Source of the DNA: an uncultured Bacilli bacterium
GTDB taxonomy: Bacteria > Bacillota_I > Bacilli_A > RF39 > UBA660
Reading direction: 5' to 3'
NCBI GenBank assembly: GCA_947585065.1
Contig: CANPWX010000020.1
Coordinates: forward strand, 1-10,954
Length of the DNA: 10,954 nt
This document shows positions 1-6,144 of the stretch, one piece after another. Position 1 is the stretch's first letter, and the number at the start of each line of letters is the position of its first letter. The position numbers and the translations under genes were made by a program. A model generated the notes under the pieces. It did not search any database and was not told the DNA's origin. It was given only the letters and a program-made list of their open reading frames with translations.

Positions 1-210
1 TTTATGGGTATGGGAATGAATGCTGCTGGAAATATGATGAACCAAATGAATCAACCAGAAACAGGATCTAGTTATCAGCCTAATTTTGGTGGAGTAAGTA
101 ATATAGAAAATCCAACAGAAAAATTATTAGAAATGAAGAAATTACTAGATGCTGGTGCAATTACAGAAGAAGAATATAATAAAATAAAAAGTCAAATTTT
201 AGGATTATAG
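1..210 (+). CDS. C-terminal end of a SHOCT-domain protein (probable SPFH/'virion core protein'-like), 5' truncated
   Basis: Only the C-terminal ~69 codons are present; the frame is open to the first base of the window (TTT precedes the first visible ATG), so the start lies upstream. The visible protein has a Met/Gly/Asn/Gln-rich linker followed by a typical SHOCT (short C-terminal) domain over the last ~34 residues: LLEMKKLLDAGAITEEEY, then KIKSQILGL at the stop. SHOCT tails cap many bacterial membrane or oligomeric proteins. In Firmicutes a Met/Gly-rich linker plus SHOCT is common at the end of SPFH-domain proteins annotated as virion core protein-like, and these often sit beside a zinc-ribbon gene as here. 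The SPFH part is not in the window, so that identity is inference. The next gene starts one base after the stop, implying one transcription unit. Confidence 0.75.
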   Translation, partial: FMGMGMNAAGNMMNQMNQPETGSSYQPNFGGVSNIENPTEKLLEMKKLLDAGAITEEEYNKIKSQILGL

Positions 211-211
211 T

Positions 212-1627
212 ATGGAAAATAAAGTAGATAGTAGTCCTACAATAATTCAAACGGATACTTTAGCAAAAGATGGTCAAAATAAATGTCCAAAATGTGGAGC
301 GACCGATATTTCTCTAAATGAACAAAATGGAAAATTAAGATGTAATTATTGTCGATTTGAATTTGATTCAGGAATACTTTCTGGTATGGTAAGTGATATT
401 AGTCTTTTAGAAGGAGAAGTAATTGCCTCTGGAGCTACAGATATCCTTGGTGATACTTCTTCAATCATTACGTTAAAGTGTTCTAGCTGTGGAGCAGAAG
501 TTGTAATTGATACGAAAGATGTTCCTCAAGCAAGATGTCACTGGTGCCGTAATATGTTGTCTATAAATCATCAAGTGCCAAATGGAAGTGTTCCAGATGT
601 TGTATTACCTTTTGGTATTCCTAAAGAAGATGCTAAAAAAATCATTGAAGATTTTGTTAAAAAACGGAGCTTCTTTGCTCATCCTAAATTTAAAGAAGAA
701 TTTTCTGTTCAAAATATTATGGGTGTATACTTTCCTTATATGCTAGTAGATTGCAATGCTCATGCTACATTTTCTGGAACGGGCGAACATTTAAATCGAG
801 TATATTATCGAGGAACTGGGGAAAATAGAAAAACCTATTATGATGCGGATTTATATAAAATAGTAAGAGATTTTGATGTCACGGTGTGTGGCCTTAGTGT
901 GGAATCTAGTTTCGATAAGTTAAGTCATTCTTTAGAGAATACTAACAATGTGATTAATGCGATTATGCCTTTTGATATTCAAAATTGTGTGAGATTTAAT
1001 GCTAATTATTTAAATGGATATACTTCGGAAAAAAGAGATGCGAATATTGATGTTTTAAAACCGTTGGTGAACAGTGAATGCAAAGATGTGATCCGATTTG
1101 CTTGCAATGATACAATCAAAAATTACGATCGTGGAGTATTATGGGAACAAGAAGATGTCGCGGTGAAAGGAATGCAATGGAAAAGTGCTTATTTACCTGT
1201 TTGGCTTTATAGTTACTTAGAAGTAAGAGGAGAAGAGAAAATTCTGCATTATGTCGCGGTAAACGGAAGAACAAAAGAGGTGATGGGAAGTATTCCAATT
1301 TATTATTCTCGTTTATTTTTAGTATCTTTGTTTATTGAAATATTAGGTATTCTTGTTGTAGTTTTTATTGATTTTGAATATAACTGGCTTTTCTTACTTT
1401 CTGGGTTTATTTTTTTCCTTTTTATGCTTACAAGATATCGAAATCAAAATGCAAGGCATCATCATGAAACAGAAACCCAAAAAGAAGTTTCTAATTTAGC
1501 TACAAAAGATGAATTTATTGAAACAAGAACTGGACTTATGAATGCGAGAATGATCGGTGCCAATAATGAATATGTTTCCAAAGTAGAGGTACCTAGTTCA
1601 AAAGATGATTTAAATAAACAATTTTAA
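212..1627 (+). CDS. Double zinc-ribbon (TFIIB-type) membrane protein, function unknown
   Basis: 471 residues. Two four-cysteine zinc ribbons lie near the N-terminus: C25-x2-C28 with C44-x2-C47, and C90-x2-C93 with C109-x2-C112 (the first has the CPKCG/CNYC form of TFIIB-type ribbons). A soluble middle part follows (about 125-360). Two hydrophobic segments then form a probable membrane hairpin at about 367-387 and 391-406, followed by a basic and polar C-terminal tail (His-rich ARHHHE near 414-419). It starts one base after the upstream SHOCT gene, so the two are almost certainly cotranscribed and translationally coupled; only a weak AGGA precedes the ATG. The family is seen in Firmicutes next to SPFH/SHOCT genes, but I know of no established biochemical role. 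The gene ends just before the thrS promoter and no clear terminator is visible between them. Confidence 0.8.
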   Translation: MENKVDSSPTIIQTDTLAKDGQNKCPKCGATDISLNEQNGKLRCNYCRFEFDSGILSGMVSDISLLEGEVIASGATDILGDTSSIITLKCSSCGAEVVIDTKDVPQARCHWCRNMLSINHQVPNGSVPDVVLPFGIPKEDAKKIIEDFVKKRSFFAHPKFKEEFSVQNIMGVYFPYMLVDCNAHATFSGTGEHLNRVYYRGTGENRKTYYDADLYKIVRDFDVTVCGLSVESSFDKLSHSLENTNNVINAIMPFDIQNCVRFNANYLNGYTSEKRDANIDVLKPLVNSECKDVIRFACNDTIKNYDRGVLWEQEDVAVKGMQWKSAYLPVWLYSYLEVRGEEKILHYVAVNGRTKEVMGSIPIYYSRLFLVSLFIEILGILVVVFIDFEYNWLFLLSGFIFFLFMLTRYRNQNARHHHETETQKEVSNLATKDEFIETRTGLMNARMIGANNEYVSKVEVPSSKDDLNKQF

Positions 1628-1629
1628 TA

Positions 1630-1658
1630 TTGCAATTCTAAGAAAAAAGTGTTACGAT
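1630..1658 (+). promoter_or_regulatory. Promoter of the thrS T-box transcript
   Basis: TTGCAA (1630-1635), a 17-bp spacer and TACGAT (1653-1658), preceded by the extended -10 dinucleotide TG (1650-1651). Transcription would begin near 1665, just upstream of the T-box stem I base. A short inverted repeat TTACGA/TCGTAA (1652-1657 and 1663-1668) overlaps the -10. The -35 overlaps the end of the preceding gene by a few bases only. Confidence 0.6.
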
Positions 1659-1665
1659 AACTTCG

Positions 1666-1868
1666 TAAATCAGTGATCAAAAGACATGAAAAAAGAAATA
1701 TTTTTTTAAAGAGAGTTTGGTAGGGTGGAATCCAAATAGAAAAATTCTTTTTTTACTCCTTTTGTAGAGGCCTAATAAGGCACGGATTTTGTCCGTTAAA
1801 AAAATAAAGTGAATTTAAGGATGGTACCGTCTCTTTTTGTAGACTCCTATAGGTATCATCTTTTTTAT
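1666..1868 (+). promoter_or_regulatory. Threonine T-box riboswitch (thrS leader)
   Basis: Senses uncharged tRNA-Thr and permits read-through into thrS. Stem I can be drawn directly. The base helix is CAAAAG (1678-1683) with CTTTTG (1759-1764). The specifier loop has ACTC (1755-1758) on its 3' side. The next helix is 1689-1697 with 1746-1754. The apical part carries AGAGAG followed by a TTTGG/CCAAA stem (1716-1720, 1732-1736) around the conserved GGTGGAA-type loop. The specifier is most simply ACT (Thr) at 1755-1757. Small hairpins follow at 1770-1781 and 1782-1796 (ACGGA/TCCGT, the stem III position). The T-box proper is AAGGATGGTACCG (1817-1829), whose TGGT would pair with ACCA at the tRNA 3' end. 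The mutually exclusive terminator is listed separately. Confidence 0.94.
1820..1867 (+). terminator. T-box-controlled terminator hairpin before thrS
   Basis: GATGGTACC (1820-1828) pairs with GGTATCATC (1852-1860), with one G-U pair, and is followed by TTTTTT (1861-1866). An inner GTCT/AGAC (1829-1832, 1841-1844) extends the structure. The 5' arm is the T-box sequence itself, so terminator formation and the antiterminator that binds uncharged tRNA exclude each other. Confidence 0.9.
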
Positions 1869-1890
1869 TGATTAGAAAGAAGGAAAATGT

Positions 1891-3642
1891 ATGGAAAATA
1901 TGAAAGAAAATGAATATTTAAGTAAACTAAATCATAGTTGCGCACATCTAATGGCTCAAGCAGTAAAACATATCTATCCCAATGCTTTGTTTTGGGTTGG
2001 ACCAGTCATTGAAGAAGGATTTTATTATGATATGGATTTAGGTGGTGTAACATTAACCGAAGAGGATTTAGAAAAAATTTCCAAAGAAATGAAAAAAATT
2101 AGTAAAGATGGAAAAAGAATTATCCGTGAAGAAATTAGTAAAGAAGAGGCTTTGGAAAAATTTAAAAATGATCCTTATAAAATAGATTTAATTGAAAATT
2201 TTAAAGAAGGAGAAGTTATTTCTTGTTATTCTCAAGGAGATTTTACAGATCTTTGCAGAGGACCTCATGTTGAAAGTGTAAAAGAATGTAAACATTTTAA
2301 ACTTTTAAAGTTTAGTGGTTCTTATTATAAAGGAGATCCTAAAAATAAAGTACTTCAAAGAATTTATGGTGTATGTCTTCCAAGTGAAGAAGAACTTAGT
2401 CAATACTTAGAAGAATTAGAAGATCGAAAATTAAGAGACCATCGTAAAATTGGAAAAGAACAAGAATTATTTATGAACCACGAACTTGTTGGGGCAGGTA
2501 TGCCTTTGTGGTTACCGAATGGGGCTATTATTCGAAAAGAATTAGAAAACTATATTTATGAAAAAGAAAAAAAATTAGGATATCTTCATGTTTATACTCC
2601 ATGTGTTGGAACAGTAAATTTATATAAAACTTCTGGGCACTGGGATCACTATAAAGAAAATATGTTTCCTAAAATGCAAGTAGATGATGAAGAATTTGTT
2701 CTAAGACCAATGAACTGTCCTCATCATATGTTAGTTTATAAAAATAAACCACATTCTTATCGAGACTTACCAATACGAATTGGGGAATTTGCAACGGATT
2801 TCCGTTATGAAGCAAGTGGAGCCGTAAAGGGATTAGAAAGAGTTCGTTGTATGTGTCAAAATGATGCTCACCTTTTTGTAACCAAAGAACAAATTAAAGA
2901 AGAATTTCAAAAAGTAGTGCGTTTAATATTAGATGTATACCAAGATTTTGGAATTAAAAATTACAAATTTCGTTTATCATTAAGAGATAAAAATGATAAA
3001 GAAAAATATTTTGATGATGATGAGATGTGGGATAATGCCGAGAATAAACTTCGAGAAGTATTAAATGATTTAAAAGTGGACTATTTTGAAGCAATTGGTG
3101 AGGCAGCATTTTATGGACCAAAATTAGATGTGGAAGTAAAACCTGCAGTTGGGCCGGATGTAACTTTATCCACTTGTCAATTAGATTTTTTACTTCCAAG
3201 ACGTTTTGATTTAACTTATATTGATTCTAATGGAGAAAAACAAGTTCCTGTAGTTTTACATCGTGCAATTTTTGGAACCTTTGATAGATTTACTGCATTC
3301 TTAATTGAAGAAGTGAAAGGAATATTTCCATTATGGCTTTCTCCAACTCAAATCAATGTCATTCCTGTAAATAATGAATATCATTTGGAATATGCGAAAG
3401 AAATTTTTGATTTATTACAAGATTTGGGATATCGTGTGAAATTAGATAGTCGTGAAGAAAAATTAAGTTATAAAATGAGAGAATCCGTAATTCAAAAAAT
3501 ACCTGTGACTGTTATTTTAGGACAAAAAGAAATGGATAGTAGTTCAATTTCTTATCGCGTTTATGGAAGTGAAGAAACGATCACAGTTTCTAAAGAAGAA
3601 TTTTTAAATTATTTAAAAGAAAGAATAGAAAAGAAAAATTAA
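1891..3642 (+). CDS. thrS: Threonyl-tRNA synthetase lacking the N-terminal TGS domain
   Basis: Class II synthetase that charges tRNA-Thr in the cytoplasm. It is 583 residues against roughly 640 for the usual bacterial enzyme; the ~60-residue TGS (N1) domain is absent. The protein opens directly with the editing domain, whose HxxxH (H15, H19) and CxxxH (C122, H126) motifs are intact. The catalytic core follows: zinc ligands C276, H327 and H457, motif 2 around 305-329 (RYEASG...RVRCMCQNDAH) and motif 3 with R466 (FGTFDRF). The anticodon-binding domain is about 483-580. The start is secure: GAAGGA precedes the ATG at good spacing and an in-frame TAG at 1873-1875 rules out an N-terminal extension. 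Expression is governed by the T-box upstream, and a strong terminator follows. Short ThrRS forms are known from Mollicutes, which fits the organism inference. Confidence 0.97.
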   Translation: MENMKENEYLSKLNHSCAHLMAQAVKHIYPNALFWVGPVIEEGFYYDMDLGGVTLTEEDLEKISKEMKKISKDGKRIIREEISKEEALEKFKNDPYKIDLIENFKEGEVISCYSQGDFTDLCRGPHVESVKECKHFKLLKFSGSYYKGDPKNKVLQRIYGVCLPSEEELSQYLEELEDRKLRDHRKIGKEQELFMNHELVGAGMPLWLPNGAIIRKELENYIYEKEKKLGYLHVYTPCVGTVNLYKTSGHWDHYKENMFPKMQVDDEEFVLRPMNCPHHMLVYKNKPHSYRDLPIRIGEFATDFRYEASGAVKGLERVRCMCQNDAHLFVTKEQIKEEFQKVVRLILDVYQDFGIKNYKFRLSLRDKNDKEKYFDDDEMWDNAENKLREVLNDLKVDYFEAIGEAAFYGPKLDVEVKPAVGPDVTLSTCQLDFLLPRRFDLTYIDSNGEKQVPVVLHRAIFGTFDRFTAFLIEEVKGIFPLWLSPTQINVIPVNNEYHLEYAKEIFDLLQDLGYRVKLDSREEKLSYKMRESVIQKIPVTVILGQKEMDSSSISYRVYGSEETITVSKEEFLNYLKERIEKKN

Positions 3643-3645
3643 GGG

Positions 3646-3685
3646 CTGTTGGGAAATTAGATGATTAATTTCCTAACAGTTTTTT
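3646..3685 (+). terminator. Rho-independent terminator of thrS
   Basis: A 14-bp stem CTGTTGGGAAATTA (3646-3659) with TAATTTCCTAACAG (3666-3679), containing one G-U pair, a 6-base loop and a six-T tract (3680-3685). It begins four bases after the thrS stop codon. Confidence 0.95.
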
Positions 3686-3740
3686 ATAAATTTAAACTGG
3701 ATATTTTTTTAGGTATTTTGGTAAATGTATGCTTATCGAA

Positions 3741-3769
3741 TTGACAAAACTACTGATAAAAGTTAAAAT
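3741..3769 (+). promoter_or_regulatory. Strong sigma-A-type promoter of the AbiEi-family gene
   Basis: A perfect -35 TTGACA (3741-3746), 17-bp spacer and TAAAAT (3764-3769). Transcription should start near 3776. The whole promoter lies inside the inverted repeat at 3741-3786, so a protein bound to the repeat would block RNA polymerase. Confidence 0.85.
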
Positions 3770-3786
3770 ATCAGTATATTTGTCAA
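3741..3786. promoter_or_regulatory. Near-perfect inverted repeat, probable AbiEi operator
   Basis: The left arm TTGACAAAACTACTGATA (3741-3758) and right arm TATCAGTATATTTGTCAA (3769-3786) match as inverted repeats at 16 of 18 positions, separated by 10 bp. The left arm contains the -35 and the right arm begins at the last base of the -10 and covers the expected start site. AbiEi antitoxins are known to repress their own operons by binding inverted repeats in the promoter, so the downstream gene product is the obvious ligand; that link is inference from the family. Confidence 0.8.
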
Positions 3787-3799
3787 AGAAGGAATAATT

Positions 3800-4426
3800 A
3801 TGAAAAGAATGATAATAAAAGAATGGAAAGAAGAGAATAATATAGAAAAGCTTGAATCTATTATGAAAATGAATAATGGATATATTACCTCAAAAGAACT
3901 GGATAATTATGGAATTCATAGAATGTATCTTAATACTATGTGGAAAAAAGGGATAGTAGAAAAAGTAGCTAAGGGTATTTACATTGATTCTAATAAAATA
4001 GAAGACAGTTATTATGTTTTTAGTCTTAGTATGCCTAAAACAATTTATTCTCATTTGACTGCCCTTTATTTTCATGAACTTTCTATTAAAGCTCCAAATG
4101 ATAAATACGATATAACGGTAAGGAAAAATTATAATAATAAACGCCTTAAAGACCATAATGTATTTTATGTAGAAGATGATATATATGAACTAGGTCTCAC
4201 TGAAATAGAAACTCCAATGGGTAATAAAGTTAGAGCTTATGATATGGAAAGATGTATATGTGATATTATTCGATCAAAAAATAGAATGGATTTAGAACTT
4301 ATCAAATATAGCATTAGAGAATACATAAAAAGAAAAGATAAAGATCTTATTAGGCTTTCTAAATATGCTGAACAAATGGGTATTAAAAATGAAGTAATGA
4401 ATTTTGTGGAAGTTTTTTATGAATAG
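3800..4426 (+). CDS. AbiEi-family type IV antitoxin / autorepressor, orphan
   Basis: 208 residues. The N-terminal winged helix-turn-helix (about 15-66) has the family pattern: NGYITSKELDNYGI, then LNTMWKKGIVEKVAKGIYI. The C-terminal AbiEi domain includes the MPKTIYSHLTALYFHEL stretch (78-94) and the YDMERCICDIIRS motif (147-159). In complete type IV systems AbiEi represses the operon and counters AbiEii, a nucleotidyltransferase toxin. SD AGAAGGA (3787-3793) is well placed for this ATG. No AbiEii gene follows; only the first codons of one can be seen, overlapping the end of this gene. The protein looks intact and its promoter/operator is intact, so it may persist as a repressor of its own promoter or as an antitoxin for a toxin elsewhere. 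It could also be one of the many AbiEi-like solitary regulators. Confidence 0.85.
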   Translation: MKRMIIKEWKEENNIEKLESIMKMNNGYITSKELDNYGIHRMYLNTMWKKGIVEKVAKGIYIDSNKIEDSYYVFSLSMPKTIYSHLTALYFHELSIKAPNDKYDITVRKNYNNKRLKDHNVFYVEDDIYELGLTEIETPMGNKVRAYDMERCICDIIRSKNRMDLELIKYSIREYIKRKDKDLIRLSKYAEQMGIKNEVMNFVEVFYE

Positions 4427-4475
4427 TATGCAACTGAAAGATAAAATATATATTTTTAGAAGGATAGAAAGATGA
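4419..4475 (+). pseudogene. Remnant start of an AbiEii toxin gene (18 codons)
   Basis: An ATG at 4419 overlaps the last eight bases of the AbiEi-family gene (ATGAATAG), the arrangement expected for a coupled toxin gene. It reads MNSMQLKDKIYIFRRIER and then TGA. The first ten residues, MNSMQLKDKI, resemble the usual N-terminus of Firmicutes AbiEii nucleotidyltransferases (MNxMQLKxKI-type, from memory). After that the similarity stops and the frame runs into the ribosome binding site and start of the DUF4186 gene. None of the nucleotidyltransferase motifs is present. The simplest reading is a deletion that removed the toxin body. The call rests on a short match plus the overlap. Confidence 0.6.
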
Positions 4476-4816
4476 ATGAAATATTAGAAAAATTAGAAAA
4501 ATCAAAATTTCGTAGTAAATTTGACTTATCATTAAAAGACAAAGAATATATAAAACAAAAAGGAATGGATGTAATAGAACGGCATGCTAAAGATTTTATT
4601 GCTAAAAGAATAGCATTATATCCTACTAAAAATGATACCAAACAAACTCCATGGCATGGACACCCTGTTTTCATCGCTCAGCATGCAACGGCAACTTGCT
4701 GTCGTAGTTGTTTAGAAAAATGGCATCATATTCCAAAAGATAGAGAATTAACTCAAGAAGAACAAGATTTTATAGTATCTTTGATTATGGCTTGGATAAA
4801 GAAAAAAATGGGTTGA
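4472..4816 (+). CDS. DUF4186 family protein
   Basis: A 114-residue protein of a conserved small family without an assigned function. The diagnostic block is in the middle: KQTPWHGHPVFIAQHATA (57-74) then TCCRSCLEKWH (75-85). It is rich in potential metal ligands (H62, H64, H71, C76, C77, C80, H85, H86), which suggests a zinc or other metal site; this is inference. The rest is helical and charged, and the length is about the family norm. SD AGAAGGAT (4458-4465) precedes the ATG. It lies 45 bp after the AbiEi-family gene without an intervening terminator or obvious promoter, so it probably shares that autoregulated transcript. It occupies the place where the AbiEii toxin would be expected, but it has no resemblance to a nucleotidyltransferase. 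It ends with TGA, which confirms the standard code. Confidence 0.85.
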   Translation: MNEILEKLEKSKFRSKFDLSLKDKEYIKQKGMDVIERHAKDFIAKRIALYPTKNDTKQTPWHGHPVFIAQHATATCCRSCLEKWHHIPKDRELTQEEQDFIVSLIMAWIKKKMG

Positions 4817-4841
4817 AATAGAGTAATGGATATGTTAAAAT
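4813..4841 (+). promoter_or_regulatory. Promoter of the methyltransferase-like gene
   Basis: TTGAAA (4813-4818), 17-bp spacer and TAAAAT (4836-4841) with an extended -10 TG (4833-4834). The -35 overlaps the stop codon of the DUF4186 gene. The expected start near 4848 leaves a ~24-base leader with the strong GGGGG-type ribosome site for the ATG at 4872. Confidence 0.75.
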
Positions 4842-4871
4842 AACTTCAATTTGGAAAAGGGGGAAATTTCT

Positions 4872-5621
4872 ATGAGAAAAATGGATCAATTTTTTGATAT
4901 TGTTTATCCATTCGCGACTGAGAACGTAAAGGATTCTTTAGGTAATTTTGATTTTAAAAATCAATCGGTATTAACAGTTGGCTCTAGCTTAGACCAAGCT
5001 TTTCATTCTTTATTTTGTGGGGCAGAAGAAGTAGTTGTTTACGATATTAATACTCATGTAAAAGAGTATTATGAATGTAAGAAGAAAATGCTTTTAGAAG
5101 CCAAAAATAGACAAGAGTTCTATGAAAAAATAAAAGGATTTACTCAATATACAAGTATTCCAATTTATCAAAAACTAGATGGAAAATATAGAACTTTTTC
5201 TTCTAATATCTACCTAGAAAGTGAAGAAGCTTTTGAAAAAATGAAAGAAATTCTTCAAAAACATTCGTTGGAATTTCAAACAGGAAGCATTTATAAAATG
5301 AATATGGAAAAAACTTTTGATCGTATTATATTTTCTAATATTCTGACTTATTTATGGCTAGTTACCTCAAAAGAAAACAAAAAAGAATTTTTTAAAAGAA
5401 ATTTTGATAAATGGGAAAAAATGTTAAATAAAGATGGCATTTTAGAACTTTGTTATCTGTATCATTTTGAAAGACAAGATTTACTGATTGATGAACATAA
5501 GACATTTATTTATAATTTAAGAACCATTTATAAAACATTAGGGGTTTCTAATTTAGATATTTTCTTTATTCCAGGCTTTTTTGATGAAACAGATGGAGTT
5601 TTAACCTATACCAAAAAATAA
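4872..5621 (+). CDS. Divergent class I SAM-dependent methyltransferase-like protein
   Basis: 249 residues from the ATG at 4872. A TTG at 4851 is in frame, but the AAAGGGGGAAA ribosome site lies between the two and fits only the ATG. A Rossmann-type SAM-binding pattern is visible: motif I VLTVGSSLDQ (33-42), the acidic end of strand 2 VVVYDIN (54-60, D58), and a strand 4-like FDRIIFSNILTYL (149-161) followed by a 'kdGILEL' strand near 188-193. The layout (GSxxDxA loop, DIN after strand 2, SNIL) recalls DUF3419/BtaA-like methyltransferases more than common small-molecule methyltransferases, but I do not recognise a specific family and cannot name a substrate. No membrane segment is seen. The gene has its own promoter and is followed closely by another promoter, so it may be monocistronic. 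Confidence 0.6.
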   Translation: MRKMDQFFDIVYPFATENVKDSLGNFDFKNQSVLTVGSSLDQAFHSLFCGAEEVVVYDINTHVKEYYECKKKMLLEAKNRQEFYEKIKGFTQYTSIPIYQKLDGKYRTFSSNIYLESEEAFEKMKEILQKHSLEFQTGSIYKMNMEKTFDRIIFSNILTYLWLVTSKENKKEFFKRNFDKWEKMLNKDGILELCYLYHFERQDLLIDEHKTFIYNLRTIYKTLGVSNLDIFFIPGFFDETDGVLTYTKK

Positions 5622-5628
5622 AAAAACA

Positions 5629-5637
5629 TGTTATACT
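5629..5637 (+). promoter_or_regulatory. Extended -10 promoter before the HD hydrolase-serS pair
   Basis: TGTTATACT (5629-5637) matches an extended -10 element (TGn-TATAAT with one change). No good -35 sits 17 bp upstream, which is common with extended -10 promoters. It lies 22 bases before the ATG at 5659. No terminator separates it from the preceding gene, so read-through is also possible. Confidence 0.5.
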
Positions 5638-5658
5638 TGTAGTAAGTGAGTGATAGTT

Positions 5659-6144
5659 ATGTTTTTAGAATGGGAAATCAATTATTATCGAAGTCTAGGA
5701 ATTTATGAACGATCGGTAGAATTAGTAAAAAAATTGTTTGAGAGTAAACTAGATAAAGGAAATCATAATTACCTAAATCATTTGGAACACGTAAGTCAAG
5801 ATTTTGAAGGAGAAAGAAAAAAATCTATGGCTTTAATGCATGATGTATTAGAGGACACCAAAGTAACTCGTATGGATTTAGAAAATTTAGGATATGATGA
5901 TGAGTTTATTTCTGTGTTAGAACTTCTTACAAATACATTTGATACTTATGAAGAATATATAGAACACTTACTTGCATCCAATAATAAAGATGCATTTGAA
6001 ATTAAAATGAAAGATTTACTTCATAATATGGATTTAACAAGAGTAGAAAAAATTACAAAAAAAGACTTAAAAAGATGTGATAAATATATCAAAGCTTATT
6101 TAAGAATTATAGAAAAATTGGAGAGTGAAGAAAATGTTAGATAG
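5659..6144 (+). CDS. Small HD-domain phosphohydrolase, SpoT/Mesh1-like (predicted (p)ppGpp hydrolase)
   Basis: 161 residues from ATG 5659; a GTG at 5650 is in frame but has no better ribosome site. The metal-binding HD signature of RelA/SpoT hydrolase domains is visible in order: NYLNHLEHV with H41 (equivalent of the 'YxxH' histidine), HD at H61-D62 in ALMHDVLEDT with E65-D66, and KMKDLLHNM (117-124) with D119 matching the K-x-D-R-x-HN motif. No synthetase or TGS domain is present. The size fits stand-alone small alarmone hydrolases, which remove the 3'-pyrophosphate of (p)ppGpp; another nucleotide substrate cannot be excluded. Its last 11 bases overlap the serS start, so translation is probably coupled to that of seryl-tRNA synthetase. 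Confidence 0.75.
   Translation: MFLEWEINYYRSLGIYERSVELVKKLFESKLDKGNHNYLNHLEHVSQDFEGERKKSMALMHDVLEDTKVTRMDLENLGYDDEFISVLELLTNTFDTYEEYIEHLLASNNKDAFEIKMKDLLHNMDLTRVEKITKKDLKRCDKYIKAYLRIIEKLESEENVR

Noticed and set aside
1116..1298. Minus-strand open frames at 1116-1298, 2954-3199, 3890-4156 and 4456-4674.
   Set aside because: All lie antisense within well-supported genes, have low-complexity hydrophobic translations and lack ribosome sites; they are shadows of the + strand coding.
1657..1667. ATAACTTCGTA, identical to 11 bases of a loxP arm.
   Set aside because: Only one arm is present, with no second inverted arm or spacer; it lies in the thrS promoter/leader and forms a short TTACGA/TCGTAA hairpin there. 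Chance match.
4814..4816. Possible TGA-as-Trp code (Mollicutes-like).
   Set aside because: Trp in all genes is TGG, and TGA ends the DUF4186 gene at the expected family length.
4851..4871. TTG start giving seven extra residues to the methyltransferase-like protein.
   Set aside because: The start site of transcription would be only about 3 bases upstream, and the GGGGG ribosome site lies inside this segment and fits the ATG at 4872.
5650..5658. GTG start for the HD hydrolase, and likewise GTG 6125 for SerRS.
   Set aside because: Both are in frame but poorly spaced from any ribosome site; the ATGs at 5659 and 6134 give normal family N-termini.
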